A stretch of DNA of 64,000 nucleotides from Mycolicibacterium mengxianglii (GTDB lineage Bacteria > Actinomycetota > Actinomycetes > Mycobacteriales > Mycobacteriaceae). Shown in pieces: positions 25,909 through 36,058 of the stretch; position 1 is the first letter of the stretch; each line of letters opens with the position of its first letter. The notes under the pieces were generated by a model. That model was given only the letters and a program-made list of their open reading frames with translations, was not told where the DNA came from and made no database searches. Made by a program: the position numbers and the translations under genes. The stretch lies in assembly GCF_015710575.1 (NCBI RefSeq), contig NZ_CP065373.1, positions 4,836,001 to 4,900,000 of the forward strand, given 5' to 3'.

Positions 25909-25948
25909 ATTCATCCGGCGTTCACCTGGCGTGACGTGCCTTTTCACC
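25909..25948 (+). promoter_or_regulatory. Pho-box-like direct repeats upstream of phoU
   Basis: ATTCATC (25909-25915), GTTCACC (25920-25926) and TTTCACC (25942-25948) sit on an 11-bp register (offsets 0, 11 and 33; the unit at 22 is degenerate). This matches actinobacterial PhoP/RegX3 direct repeats of GTTCACC. A -10 box TAGGCT follows at 25960-25965. Confidence 0.65.
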
Positions 25949-25971
25949 GCTGTCCAACGTAGGCTTGGCAC

Positions 25972-26640
25972 ATGCGTACCGCTTACCAGGAGCAACTTTC
26001 GGCGCTCGCCGCGCAACTCGGCGATATGTGCGGTCTGGCCGGAGTCGCCATGGAACGAGCCACCCAGGCCTTGTTGCAGGCTGACCTGGTGCTCGCCGAG
26101 CAAGTCATCACCGATCATGACCAGATCACCGCCCTGAGCGCCCAAGCTGAGGAGCGGGCGTTTCACATCCTCGCGCTGCAGGCTCCGGTCGCCGGTGATC
26201 TCCGCGCGATCGTCAGCTCCATCCAGATCGTCGCCGACATCGACCGCATGGGCGCCCTGGCCCTGCACGTCGCCAAGATCGCCCGCCGCCGCCACCCGCA
26301 GCACGCGCTGCCCGAGGAGGTCAACGGCTACTTCGCCGAGATGGGCCGGGTGGCAGTCGAGTTGGGCCACAGCGCCCAGGAAGTGCTGCGTACGGGCGAT
26401 CCCGAGAAGGCAGCCAGGATTCGCGAAGAAGACGACGCGATGGATGACCTGCATCAGCACCTGTTCACCGTGCTGATGGACCGCGAATGGAAGCACGGTG
26501 TCGCGGCAGCCGTGGACGTCACGCTGCTGGGCCGTTTCTACGAGCGCTTCGCCGACCATGCGGTCGAGATCGCGCGTCGAGTCATCTTCCAGGCCACCGG
26601 CGCACTGCCGACCGACGCGGACCTGTACTCGACCCACTGA
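25972..26640 (+). CDS. phoU: Phosphate-signalling protein PhoU (PhoY2 type)
   Basis: 222 residues of two three-helix PhoU repeats with metal-binding acidic/His motifs ([18 protein letters not shown] and [13 protein letters not shown]). PhoU links PstSCAB to the SenX3-RegX3 sensor and keeps the Pho response off in high phosphate; in mycobacteria PhoY proteins also affect persistence. The transcript is probably leaderless: TAGGCT lies six bases before the ATG. Pho-box-like repeats upstream suggest it is itself under RegX3. It converges on pstB. Confidence 0.93.
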   Translation: MRTAYQEQLSALAAQLGDMCGLAGVAMERATQALLQADLVLAEQVITDHDQITALSAQAEERAFHILALQAPVAGDLRAIVSSIQIVADIDRMGALALHVAKIARRRHPQHALPEEVNGYFAEMGRVAVELGHSAQEVLRTGDPEKAARIREEDDAMDDLHQHLFTVLMDREWKHGVAAAVDVTLLGRFYERFADHAVEIARRVIFQATGALPTDADLYSTH

Positions 26641-26654
26641 GCCGGCTGATAGCG

Positions 26655-26691
26655 AAAATCCCCTGAAACCGTGCCGGTTTCAGGGGATTTT
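26655..26691. terminator. Bidirectional terminator between phoU and pstB
   Basis: A perfect 16-bp inverted repeat (26655-26670 with 26676-26691, loop GTGCC) with A4 at the 5' side and T4 at the 3' side, so each strand ends in a short U-run. It is placed exactly between two convergent genes. Confidence 0.9.
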
Positions 26692-26708
26692 CAGTGGTCC
26701 AGGTGCCT

Positions 26709-27485
26709 TTAGCCGAAGCGGCCGGAGATGTAGTCCTCGGTGGCCCGCTGAGTCGGGTTGGAGAAGATCTTCTCGGTGTCGTCGACCTCGATGAGCATGC
26801 CCGGCCTGCCGGTGGCCTCGAGGTTGAAGAACGCGGTCTGATCGCTCACCCGGGCGGCCTGCTGCATGTTGTGCGTGACGATGACGATGGTGAAGTCCTG
26901 CTTCAGCTCCGAGATCAAGTCCTCGATGGCCAGCGTCGAGATGGGGTCCAACGCCGAGCACGGCTCGTCCATCAACAGCACATCGGGTTGGACGGCGATC
27001 GCGCGGGCGATGCACAGCCGCTGCTGCTGGCCGCCGGACAGGCCACCACCGGGCTTGTCGAGGCGATCCTTGACCTCGTTCCACAGATTCGCGCCCCGCA
27101 AGGATCGCTCAGCGGTCTCGTCGAGCGCCTTCTTGTTGCGGACGCCTTGCAGCTTCAGGCCGGCCACCACATTGTCGCGAATCGACATGGTGGGAAACGG
27201 GTTCGGCCGCTGGAAGACCATCCCGATGGTCTTGCGAACACCCACCGGGTCCACGCCCGAGCCGTAGATGTCCTCGCCGTCGAGCAGGACCGAGCCCTTG
27301 ACGTAGGCACCCGGAATCACCTCGTGCATGCGGTTGAGGGTGCGCAGCACCGTCGATTTGCCGCAGCCGGAGGGGCCGATGAACGCGGTGACGCTACGCG
27401 GCGGCACCGCCAGCGACACTTCGGCCACCGCATGGAAAGACCCGTAGTAGATGTTGACGTCTTTGAGGTCGAGACGTTTGGCCAT
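26709..27485 (-). CDS. pstB: Phosphate ABC transporter ATP-binding protein PstB
   Basis: 258 residues, standard PstB. Walker [10 protein letters not shown] (about 33-41), Q-loop [11 protein letters not shown], signature [14 protein letters not shown], Walker [14 protein letters not shown], switch His in IVTHNMQQA. It powers phosphate import through PstC-PstA. Last gene of pstSCAB; 21 bp after pstA. In M. tuberculosis the gene at this place (phoT) stands alone. Confidence 0.96.
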   Translation of the reverse strand: MAKRLDLKDVNIYYGSFHAVAEVSLAVPPRSVTAFIGPSGCGKSTVLRTLNRMHEVIPGAYVKGSVLLDGEDIYGSGVDPVGVRKTIGMVFQRPNPFPTMSIRDNVVAGLKLQGVRNKKALDETAERSLRGANLWNEVKDRLDKPGGGLSGGQQQRLCIARAIAVQPDVLLMDEPCSALDPISTLAIEDLISELKQDFTIVIVTHNMQQAARVSDQTAFFNLEATGRPGMLIEVDDTEKIFSNPTQRATEDYISGRFG

Positions 27486-27506
27486 ATCAGTTTCTCCTAA
27501 ACCTGC

Positions 27507-28421
27507 TCAGACCTTTTTCGGGGCAAAGAACGTGGCGATGAACCGGGCGCCGACATTGAGCGCCGCGATCAGCACGATCAGGGTGAACGCCGCACCCCAG
27601 AGGCGGTCGGTGGGAACCGGGTTGGCGCCGGCGCCGGCCGAGGTCTGGTCGTACATCATGCCGGGCAGCGAGCCCATGAAGCCGCCGAACATGTCGAAGT
27701 TGATCGCCTGGGCGTAGCCCACCAGGATCAGCAGCGGCGCCGTCTCACCCATGACGCGCGCCAGCGCCAGCAGGATGCCGGTGACGATGCCCGACAGCGC
27801 AGTCGGCACCACGATGGCCGAGATCGTCTTCCATTTCGGAACGCCCAGCGCATAGCTGGCCTCCCGCAGATCCATCGGCACGATCCGCAGCATCTCCTCG
27901 GTGGAACGCACGATGACGGGGATCATCAGCAACACCAGCGCCAACGACACCGCGAAACCGGAACGTTCGAATCCGAAGGTCGCCACCCACAGCGCGTAGA
28001 TGAACAGAGCGGCCACGATCGAGGGCACACCGGTGAGGATGTCGACCATGAAGGTCGTCAACCGGCCCATCCGGGTGCCGCCGCCGTATTCGACGAGGTA
28101 GATGCCGACTAAGACGCCGATCGGGATGGAGATGATCGAGCACACCAGGCCTTGCAGCAGAGTGCCGACGATCGCGTGGTAGGCGCCACCACCGGCCGCA
28201 AATGCGGTCATCCCGGACTGCGAGTTCATCCACCAGGTGCTCGAGGTTACCGCACCGATGCCCTTGACGACGACCGTCAGCAGCACCCAGACCAGCGGTA
28301 CGAGCGCCACCAGCACGGACGCCGTCACCAGCACGGTCGCCAGGTTGTTGCTGAACTTCCGCCGGGCGCTGAGGCCCTGGAATGTCGGCACCTTCACCGG
28401 CCGATCGAGGGTCGAGGTCAT
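27507..28421 (-). CDS. pstA: Phosphate ABC transporter permease PstA
   Basis: 304 residues with about six membrane helices. PstA blocks are seen: [53 protein letters not shown] (the EAA loop for PstB docking) and [14 protein letters not shown]. Forms the membrane channel with PstC. Overlaps pstC by 4 bp. Confidence 0.96.
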   Translation of the reverse strand: MTSTLDRPVKVPTFQGLSARRKFSNNLATVLVTASVLVALVPLVWVLLTVVVKGIGAVTSSTWWMNSQSGMTAFAAGGGAYHAIVGTLLQGLVCSIISIPIGVLVGIYLVEYGGGTRMGRLTTFMVDILTGVPSIVAALFIYALWVATFGFERSGFAVSLALVLLMIPVIVRSTEEMLRIVPMDLREASYALGVPKWKTISAIVVPTALSGIVTGILLALARVMGETAPLLILVGYAQAINFDMFGGFMGSLPGMMYDQTSAGAGANPVPTDRLWGAAFTLIVLIAALNVGARFIATFFAPKKV

Positions 28422-29470
28422 GATGCGGACCTGTCCTTTCCGGAGACCGCGGCGCGCGCCAGCGAGTTCACCACGAAGGTGAGGATGAACAGCACCAGGC
28501 CGGCCGCGATGTAGGCACCGGCCTTGTATTGGTCGTTGAACTCCGACGCGGCGGAGGCGATCTTGCTGGCGAAGGTGTAGCCGCCGTCGAACACCGTCCA
28601 GCCGAACACCGTCTGGGTGCCGCGCAGGATGATCAGCAGGGCGATGGTCTCACCGAGGGCACGGCCGAGGCCGAGCATCGCCCCGCTGACGTAGCCCGAC
28701 ATACCGAACGGCAACACCGTCGTGCGCACCACCTCCCAGCGGGTGGCACCGAGAGCCAGTGCGGCCTCGATCTGGCCGCGCGGGGTCTGGACGAACACTT
28801 CGCGGGTGACCGCCGTGATGATCGGCAGGATCATCACGGCCAGCACGATGCCGGCGGTGAAGATGGTGCCGCCGCCGGCGACCGACGCATTGCCCGTGCG
28901 GAACAGGAAAAACCAGTTGCCGACGTTCTCGTTCATCCACAGCGAGAACGGCCGGATGGCCGGGGCCAACACGTACAGTCCCCAGACGCCGTAGATGATC
29001 GACGGCACGGCGGCCAACAGATCGACCATGTATGCCAGCGGGCCCTTGACGCGCGAGGGCGCGTACTGGGTCAGATAGATCGCGATCCCCAGGGCCACCG
29101 GCATCGCGAGCACCAGCGCGAATACCGAGACGAACACCGTGACCTGCAGCAGGTCGAAGATGCCGAAGCGCATCGCCGAGGTGTCGGTGGTGACCCAGTT
29201 GCCGCCGAAGAGGAAGAAGTTCTCCTCGTTGCGCGCCAGCGCCGGGATCGCCCGCCACAGCAGGAAGAAGCCGATCGCCGCGATCAAGACGACGATCAGG
29301 GCGCCCGAACCTTCGGCCAACGCGCGGAAGATGCGGTCGCCGGGGCGAACCTTCGCGTTCCTCGAGGGGTTGGTCGGGATGGGCTCGGGTTCGGGGAAGG
29401 GCGCGGCAATTGCCTCGCCCGACCCCGAGCTCAGGGGATTTGGTGTTGTCACATCGACCCTATCGGTCAT
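28418..29470 (-). CDS. pstC: Phosphate ABC transporter permease PstC
   Basis: 350 residues. A Pro-rich cytoplasmic N-terminus ([15 protein letters not shown]) then about six helices with PstC motifs: [20 protein letters not shown] segment (here [20 protein letters not shown]), [20 protein letters not shown] (EAA loop) and [18 protein letters not shown]. Partner of PstA. 48 bp after pstS, so co-transcribed. Confidence 0.96.
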   Translation of the reverse strand: MTDRVDVTTPNPLSSGSGEAIAAPFPEPEPIPTNPSRNAKVRPGDRIFRALAEGSGALIVVLIAAIGFFLLWRAIPALARNEENFFLFGGNWVTTDTSAMRFGIFDLLQVTVFVSVFALVLAMPVALGIAIYLTQYAPSRVKGPLAYMVDLLAAVPSIIYGVWGLYVLAPAIRPFSLWMNENVGNWFFLFRTGNASVAGGGTIFTAGIVLAVMILPIITAVTREVFVQTPRGQIEAALALGATRWEVVRTTVLPFGMSGYVSGAMLGLGRALGETIALLIILRGTQTVFGWTVFDGGYTFASKIASAASEFNDQYKAGAYIAAGLVLFILTFVVNSLARAAVSGKDRSAS

Positions 29471-29518
29471 TGATCAGGCACCCAATCTTCTCTGCAATCG
29501 TGCTCGAACGCCAATGAG

Positions 29519-30661
29519 CTAGGCAGTCGAGCCGATGGCCTCGATAGAGGTGAGCAACCGCTCCTTGAAGGTGTCCGGCAACGGCACGTAACCCGCATCG
29601 GACAGGCCGGCCTGTCCGTCATTGGCCGCAACGGTCAGGAACGACTTGATCGCGGCCGCGGTATCAGCGTCATACCCATTCGAGCAGACGATCTCGTAGG
29701 TCGCGAGCACCAGCGGGTAAGCGCCCGCCTCGGTGGTGCCGTAGATCGAGTCGAGGTCGAGCACCAGATCGTTGCCGTCGGCCTTGAACTTGGCGGCGTC
29801 GATGGCCTTGCCCGTCGTCTCATCGGTGAGCTCGACGGCGCCCGAGCCGGTGTCGATCTGCGCGAACGGCACCCCGGCCTGCTGGGCGAAGCCCTTCTCG
29901 ACATAGCCGATGGCACCCGGAGTGGCCTGCACGGCCTGCACGACACCGGCGGACTTCTGCGCCCCCTCACCGGCCCCGCCCTGGAACTCGCTGCCGGCTT
30001 CTTTGGTCCAGGTCTGCGGTGCCGCGGCGCCGAGGTACTTCTGGAAATTGTCGGTGGTGCCCGAGGAATCGGAGCGGAAGATCGGCGTGATTGCCGAGTC
30101 GGGCAAGGTGGCGCCGCTGTTGAGCGCGGCGATGGCGGGATCGTTCCACTTGGTGATCTGGCCCTGGAAGATCTTGGCCAGGGTGTCGCCGTTGAGGACC
30201 AGCCCGTCGACGCCCTCGAGGTTGTAGGCCATCGCGATCGGGCCGAACACCAGCGGCAGGTGCCAGGCGGGGTTGCCGCCGCAGCGCTCCGCCGCGGCAG
30301 CGATCTGGTCGTCCTTCAGCGCTGAATCCGATCCGGCGAAGTCGACGTTGTTGGCGATGAACTGCTCCCGGCCGGCGCCGGAGCCCGTCGGGTTGTAGGA
30401 CAGGTTCTTGCCCGAGCAGGACTGACCCCACACCTGGTTGAAAAGCGCGATCGCGTTCTGCTGGGCGGTGGAGCCCTCCGCGGTCAGGGTGGCCTTCCCG
30501 CCACAGTCCGCTGAGCCGGCCGAGGCGGACCCGCTGGCGCTGCCGGAGGTACCCGAGGAGGTGGAGTTGTTGTCGCTGCCGCACGCCGTGAGGGTCAGAC
30601 CGGCAATTGCGGTAGCCGATACGGTCGTCAGAAATACCTTGCCGAAGATGTTGCGCTTCAC
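29519..30661 (-). CDS. pstS: Phosphate-binding lipoprotein PstS
   Basis: 380 residues. Lipoprotein signal ending LTAC, then a Ser/Gly-rich linker (SSGTSGSASGSASAGSA) and the PstS fold. Phosphate-contact loops are recognisable: TAEGSTAQQNAI, GSGAGREQFI, FAGSDSALKDDQ and RSDSSGTTDNF. It binds phosphate outside the membrane and passes it to PstCA. GTG start at 30661. First gene of the operon with Pho-box-like repeats about 100 bp upstream. Confidence 0.96.
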   Translation of the reverse strand: MKRNIFGKVFLTTVSATAIAGLTLTACGSDNNSTSSGTSGSASGSASAGSADCGGKATLTAEGSTAQQNAIALFNQVWGQSCSGKNLSYNPTGSGAGREQFIANNVDFAGSDSALKDDQIAAAAERCGGNPAWHLPLVFGPIAMAYNLEGVDGLVLNGDTLAKIFQGQITKWNDPAIAALNSGATLPDSAITPIFRSDSSGTTDNFQKYLGAAAPQTWTKEAGSEFQGGAGEGAQKSAGVVQAVQATPGAIGYVEKGFAQQAGVPFAQIDTGSGAVELTDETTGKAIDAAKFKADGNDLVLDLDSIYGTTEAGAYPLVLATYEIVCSNGYDADTAAAIKSFLTVAANDGQAGLSDAGYVPLPDTFKERLLTSIEAIGSTA

Positions 30662-30755
30662 CTATCCCGCTTTCCATGAGCACGCCGGCTGAACCGGCTT
30701 CCGGTGCCTTCCTCCGGGAAGTTATGCGGCGGGAATGGACGGCATCCCGATGTCA

Positions 30756-30785
30756 GATGAACGCCGGGTGAACAGCTGCGTGAAC
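30756..30785 (-). promoter_or_regulatory. Pho-box-like direct repeats upstream of pstS
   Basis: On the minus strand GTTCACG (30779-30785), GTTCACC (30767-30773) and GTTCATC (30756-30762) are spaced 12 and 11 bp, matching GTTCACC-type PhoP/RegX3 repeats. They lie about 95 bp upstream of the pstS GTG, between it and the end of mshD. Confidence 0.7.
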
Positions 30786-30828
30786 GACGAGTTTCAGCCA
30801 GCTGTGAGGTTGTTGAGGGTGCGCAACG

Positions 30829-32531
<1,703 letters not shown>

Positions 32532-32682
32532 CTGACACCCTCCAGCAACCGAGAGAACATCTCCCAGATTCATGGCCGATACATCGCTGTTACCGACCGA
32601 GATTGTCTAACAGTAGCTCGCAACCTGCTATTTGGCCGGGTTGAGGCGCCACACGGCTTATCCGCGCGCCCGCTGGGACACA

Positions 32683-33489
32683 ATGTTCGGCGTGCGCAAA
32701 CTGCTGATCGGTCTCGGCGCGACGATCGTGTCCGTCATCGTGGCGGCAATCGGGGTCGACTTCGGCGCTGCCATCTACGCCGAATACCGGCTGTCACGCT
32801 CGGTCCGCAGCGCGGCGGAGTTGAACTGGGACCCGTCGGTGGCGATCCTGGGCTTTCCTTTCATCCCGCAGGCGGCGCAGCGCCACTATGAGGAAGTCGA
32901 GATCAAGGCCAACGACGTCCCGCACCCCCGGGTCGGCAAGGCCTCACTGGAGGCCACACTGCATTCGATCGACCTCGTCGACTCGTCGTGGCTGATCAGC
33001 CCCGGCGCCACGCTGCCGGTGGGCAAGTTGGAAAGCCGCATCATCATCGACTCCGGACATCTGGGCAGATATCTGGGCATCAACGATCTGATGGTGGAGG
33101 CACCGCCGGTCGAGACCAACGACGCCACCGGCGGCACCACCGAATCCGGCATCTCCGGCAGCCAGGGCCTGGTGTTCACCGGGACGCCCACCGCGGCGGA
33201 ATTCGACGAGCGGGTCAGCGTCGCGGTGGACCTCTCGATCACCGGCGCGGAGAAGACCACGCTGGTGTTCACGCCCACCGGCATCCTCACCGGGCCGGGC
33301 ACCGCCGATCAGGAAGTCCCCGACGACCGCCTCGATGCGGTGCTGGCGGCGTTTCGGTCCACCCTGCCCGATCAGAAGCTGCCGTTCGCGGTAGCGCCGA
33401 CCTCACAGGGTGCCCGCGGCTCCGACATCATCATCGAAGGGATCGCCGACGGAGTAACCATCACTCCTGACGGGTTCCGACAGTCATGA
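32683..33489 (+). CDS. lmeA: LmeA-like phospholipid-binding protein (DUF2993)
   Basis: 268 residues. One N-terminal anchor or signal segment (LLIGLGATIVSVIVAAIGV) and a DUF2993 domain in the cell envelope. In M. smegmatis the protein in this position (LmeA) binds phosphatidylinositol and supports the mannosyltransferase MptA in lipomannan elongation. The start could also be GTG 32692 (MRKLLIG), which fits the signal better. It overlaps thiX by 4 bp (ATGA), so they are co-translated. Divergent from glnR. Confidence 0.88.
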   Translation: MFGVRKLLIGLGATIVSVIVAAIGVDFGAAIYAEYRLSRSVRSAAELNWDPSVAILGFPFIPQAAQRHYEEVEIKANDVPHPRVGKASLEATLHSIDLVDSSWLISPGATLPVGKLESRIIIDSGHLGRYLGINDLMVEAPPVETNDATGGTTESGISGSQGLVFTGTPTAAEFDERVSVAVDLSITGAEKTTLVFTPTGILTGPGTADQEVPDDRLDAVLAAFRSTLPDQKLPFAVAPTSQGARGSDIIIEGIADGVTITPDGFRQS

Positions 33490-33956
33490 CCCCGCTGCTG
33501 TACACCGCCATCGCTATCGCCACCGCACTCGGCGCGGCGGGCCTGCTCGGTTGGCTGCTCACCCGGCGCTCGGGCGTGCTGCGGTCCAGCGGAGCCGAAC
33601 CAGACAACGCCGAACCAGACAACGCCGAACCAGACAGCGCCGAAATCAATATCGCTGACCTGGGTTTGTCGCGCACCGGACCGACGGTCGCGCACTTCAG
33701 CGCGGTGTGGTGCGGCCCCTGCGCCGGGGTACGGAGAGTGGTCGACCAGGTGTGCGACGAGCTTGCCCGCGAGGGGGCGACCGTGGCACACGTCGAGATC
33801 GATATGGACGCCAATCCTGGTGCTGCGCGGCGCCTGTCGGTGCTGTCGTTGCCGACGACGTTCATCTTCGACGCGCAGGGGCGGCAACGCTACCGCAGTG
33901 CGGGTGTGCCCAAGGCGGCTGACCTGCGGTCGGCCCTGTCAGCGTTATTAGCTTGA
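33486..33956 (+). CDS. thiX: Membrane-anchored thioredoxin-like protein (ThiX)
   Basis: 156 residues: a membrane helix (about 5-27), a linker with three copies of EPD(N/S)A, then a thioredoxin domain with the redox motif WCGPC (75-79) and the cis-Pro loop LSVLSLPTTFIF. With the anchor, the domain may face either side of the membrane; the topology is not settled from sequence. It sits between lmeA and the poly-Cys leader, 30 bp before the latter. Likely role: thiol-disulfide exchange linked to the sulfur genes downstream. Confidence 0.88.
   Translation: MTPLLYTAIAIATALGAAGLLGWLLTRRSGVLRSSGAEPDNAEPDNAEPDSAEINIADLGLSRTGPTVAHFSAVWCGPCAGVRRVVDQVCDELAREGATVAHVEIDMDANPGAARRLSVLSLPTTFIFDAQGRQRYRSAGVPKAADLRSALSALLA
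33597..33641 (+). repeat. Three 15-bp tandem repeats inside thiX
   Basis: GAACCAGACAACGCC is repeated at 33597, 33612 and 33627 (third copy with one change, Asn to Ser), coding EPDNA-EPDNA-EPDSA in the linker. Copy number could vary without a frameshift. Confidence 0.9.
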
Positions 33957-33985
33957 CCAGGGGGTCATTAGGTAAGGTGTGCCAC

Positions 33986-34078
33986 GTGTCAGCCCGCACC
34001 GAGCTTGTGCTCACCAAGCGCCGCGCAGTCGATCTGTGCCGCGTCGCGGGTTGTTGCTGTTGTTGTTGCAGCTGCTGA
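33986..34078 (+). CDS. Leaderless poly-cysteine leader peptide (cysteine-responsive attenuator)
   Basis: GTG 33986 starts a 30-residue peptide ending AGCCCCCCSC: six consecutive Cys codons (TGT/TGC), Ser, then Cys before TGA. A TAAGGT -10 box (33973-33978) lies seven bases before the GTG, so the mRNA begins at the start codon. Published work in M. smegmatis describes exactly such leaderless poly-Cys short ORFs upstream of the cysA2 operon as cysteine-sensing attenuators: ribosomes stall on the Cys codons when charged tRNA-Cys is scarce, which changes expression of the downstream genes. Confidence 0.93.
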   Translation: MSARTELVLTKRRAVDLCRVAGCCCCCCSC

Positions 34079-34158
34079 GTGGTCGCGCCGTGTCGGCGTC
34101 ACCCCCGCGTAGCAGCCCGGTGCGGCTCATCCATGCCCAGCCCGACCAGCAACAGGAG
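34052..34158 (+). promoter_or_regulatory. Attenuator pairing: poly-Cys codons with the DUF4395 ribosome-binding site region
   Basis: TGTTGCTG inside the Cys codons (34052-34059) is perfectly complementary to CAGCAACA (34147-34154), which runs directly into the Shine-Dalgarno AGGAG (34154-34158) of the next gene. A ribosome stalled on the Cys codons would block this pairing and expose the site. The pairing is seen; the mechanism is inferred. Confidence 0.55.
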
Positions 34159-34167
34159 CCTTTCCTC

Positions 34168-34641
34168 GTGTCGACCACCACCCAGCAGCGTTCCGAGCAA
34201 GTGGACGTTCGTGGCCCGCGCTTCGTCGCGTGGGTGACGACGGCGGTCCTGATTGCCACTCTCCTGGTGTCGGCTTTCAGTGCCACTGCAGCCGCAGTCG
34301 TTGTGGGGCTACAGGCTGTCGTCTTCGCCATCGGAGCAGCACAGGGGCCCCGCCGGCACCCCTACGGCCGCGTGTTCGCCGCCGTCGTCGCCCCCCGGCT
34401 GAGCCCGGTCACCGAACGTGAACCGGTCTCACCCCTCAAGTTCGCCCAGCTGGTCGGTTTCGTCTTCGCGGTGATCGGTACCGCGGGCTTCGCCGCCGGC
34501 GTCCCGCTGCTGGGTGTCATCGCGACGGCGTTCGCGCTGTTCGCGGCGTTCCTCAACGCCGCCTTCGGCATCTGCCTGGGCTGTCAGATCTATCCCGTTG
34601 TTCAACCTCTGGTCGCGCGCCTGCGACGCACCCGCTCATAA
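34168..34641 (+). CDS. DUF4395 membrane protein
   Basis: 157 residues from GTG 34168 (AGGAG nine bases upstream). About four membrane helices; DUF4395 signature DVRGPRFVAWVTTAV, HPYGRVFAAVVAPRL and the C-terminal FLNAAFGICLGCQIYPV with a CxxC pair. This family is found with thiosulfate/rhodanese and sulfur-metabolism genes in actinobacteria; the CxxC could take part in thiol chemistry or metal binding. First full gene behind the poly-Cys leader and just upstream of cysA2. Confidence 0.85.
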   Translation: MSTTTQQRSEQVDVRGPRFVAWVTTAVLIATLLVSAFSATAAAVVVGLQAVVFAIGAAQGPRRHPYGRVFAAVVAPRLSPVTEREPVSPLKFAQLVGFVFAVIGTAGFAAGVPLLGVIATAFALFAAFLNAAFGICLGCQIYPVVQPLVARLRRTRS

Positions 34642-34666
34642 CCGAATCAACCTGAAAGGACCATCC

Positions 34667-35500
34667 ATGGCACGCTCCGACGTCCTGGTCTCCGTCGACT
34701 GGGCCGAGAGCAATCTCGACGCGCCGAACACCGTCTTCGTCGAGGTCGACGAAGACACCAGCGCCTACGACGGCGGTCACATCGCCGGCGCCGTCAAGCT
34801 CGACTGGAAGGCCGACCTGCAGGATCCGGTGCGCCGCGATTTCGTCGACGCCCAGCAGTTCTCCAAGCTGCTGTCCGAGCGCGGTATCGCCAATGACGAC
34901 ACCGTGGTCCTCTACGGCGGTAACAACAACTGGTTCGCTGCCTACGCCTACTGGTACTTCAAGCTGTACGGCCACGAGAACGTGAAGCTGCTCGACGGCG
35001 GTCGCAAGAAGTGGGAGCTCGACGGACGCCCGCTGTCCAGCGAGGCCGTGAGCCGCCCGCAGACCAGCTACACCGCCAAGGAGCCTGACCTCAGCATTCG
35101 TGCGTTCCGCGATGAGGTGATTGCGTCGATCGGCACGAAGAACCTGGTCGACGTCCGCTCCCCCGACGAGTTCTCGGGCAAGATCCTGGCGCCCGCGCAC
35201 CTCCCGCAGGAGCAGAGCCAGCGCCCCGGACACGTGCCCGGCGCCATCAACGTGCCGTGGAGCAAAGCGGCCAACGAGGACGGCACCTTCAAGTCCGACG
35301 AGGACCTGGCCAAGCTCTACGGCGACGCGGGCCTGGACGGATCGAAGGAGATCATCGCGTACTGCCGCATCGGTGAGCGTTCGTCGCACACCTGGTTCGT
35401 GCTGCGCGAACTCCTCGGACATCAGAACGTCAAGAACTACGACGGCAGTTGGTGCGAATACGGCTCCCTGGTGGGTGCCCCGATCGAGTTGGGAAGTTAA
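34667..35500 (+). CDS. cysA2: Thiosulfate sulfurtransferase (rhodanese) CysA2
   Basis: 277 residues, the same length as M. tuberculosis CysA2/CysA3. Two rhodanese domains; only the second has the active Cys (C233) in the loop CRIGERS, as in other two-domain rhodaneses. It moves sulfane sulfur from thiosulfate to an acceptor such as cyanide or a thiol. ATG with Shine-Dalgarno GAAAGGA. Despite the historical name it is not the sulfate-transport ATPase. Followed by sseC after 4 bp. Confidence 0.95.
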   Translation: MARSDVLVSVDWAESNLDAPNTVFVEVDEDTSAYDGGHIAGAVKLDWKADLQDPVRRDFVDAQQFSKLLSERGIANDDTVVLYGGNNNWFAAYAYWYFKLYGHENVKLLDGGRKKWELDGRPLSSEAVSRPQTSYTAKEPDLSIRAFRDEVIASIGTKNLVDVRSPDEFSGKILAPAHLPQEQSQRPGHVPGAINVPWSKAANEDGTFKSDEDLAKLYGDAGLDGSKEIIAYCRIGERSSHTWFVLRELLGHQNVKNYDGSWCEYGSLVGAPIELGS

Positions 35501-35504
35501 GAAA

Positions 35505-35807
35505 ATGTGCTCAGCCCCGCAGCAAGGACAGTCCATGCCCGCCAATGTCGACCTGGAGAAGGAGACGGTGATCACCGGCCGGGTCGTCGACGGCAGCGGC
35601 CAGACCGTCGGCGGCGCGTTCGTGCGTCTGCTGGACAGCTCCGACGAGTTCACTGCCGAGGTCGTCGCGTCGGCGACCGGTGACTTCCGGTTCTTCGCCG
35701 CTCCCGGCACGTGGCGCGTGCGCGCCCTGTCGAAGTCCGGCAACGGCGACGCCGTGGTGGCGCCCTCGGGCGCCGGCATCCATGAGGTCGACGTCAAGGT
35801 CGCTTAG
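35505..35807 (+). CDS. sseC: SseC (DUF1416) protein
   Basis: 100 residues, almost identical in length and sequence pattern to mycobacterial SseC2: VITGRVVDGSGQTVGGAFVR, SSDEFTAEVVASATGDFRFF and SGAGIHEVDVKVA. The domain looks like a carboxypeptidase-regulatory or transthyretin-like beta-sandwich. Always found with CysA2/CysA3; thought to take part in sulfur handling but the exact role is unknown. Last gene of the leader-DUF4395-cysA2-sseC unit. Confidence 0.92.
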   Translation: MCSAPQQGQSMPANVDLEKETVITGRVVDGSGQTVGGAFVRLLDSSDEFTAEVVASATGDFRFFAAPGTWRVRALSKSGNGDAVVAPSGAGIHEVDVKVA

Positions 35808-35850
35808 CGACACCTGCGGCCCAACCGCCGCATCCGCCTGCCCACATCCG

Positions 35851-35910
35851 GCGAGCGTGCGTGCCCCCGTGGGGACACGCCGAAATGTGTGTGCAATCAC
35901 GCACGCTCGC
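35851..35910. repeat. Palindromic intergenic repeat (copy 1)
   Basis: Perfect 13-bp arms GCGAGCGTGCGTG (35851-35863) and CACGCACGCTCGC (35898-35910) around a centre with CCCCGTGGGG and a GTGTGTG stretch. Located after sseC. The left 13-mer recurs at 44330, so this is a dispersed REP-like element. Confidence 0.75.
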
Positions 35911-35959
35911 TCGGGGGCCCGGAGCCACCCCGGCTCAGAGAGGAACTAGACTCATCGCC

Positions 35960-36058
35960 GTGGTGCTGTTCTTCGAGATCATGCTTGTCGCGGCCGTGGT
36001 CGTGATCACCTGGTTCGCGCTGTACGCGCTGTACCGTCTCATCACCGACGAGTCGTGA
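35960..36058 (+). CDS. Leaderless 32-residue single-pass membrane protein
   Basis: GTG 35960 (or the next codon, GTG 35963) opens a peptide that is nearly all membrane helix ([20 protein letters not shown]) with a short charged tail (YRLITDES). A TAGACT -10 box (35947-35952) sits seven bases upstream, so the mRNA should be leaderless. Its TGA overlaps the start of the nitrobindin-like gene (GTGA), giving translational coupling. Too short for most annotation; the promoter, coupling and helix together support it as real. Confidence 0.7.
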   Translation: MVLFFEIMLVAAVVVITWFALYALYRLITDES

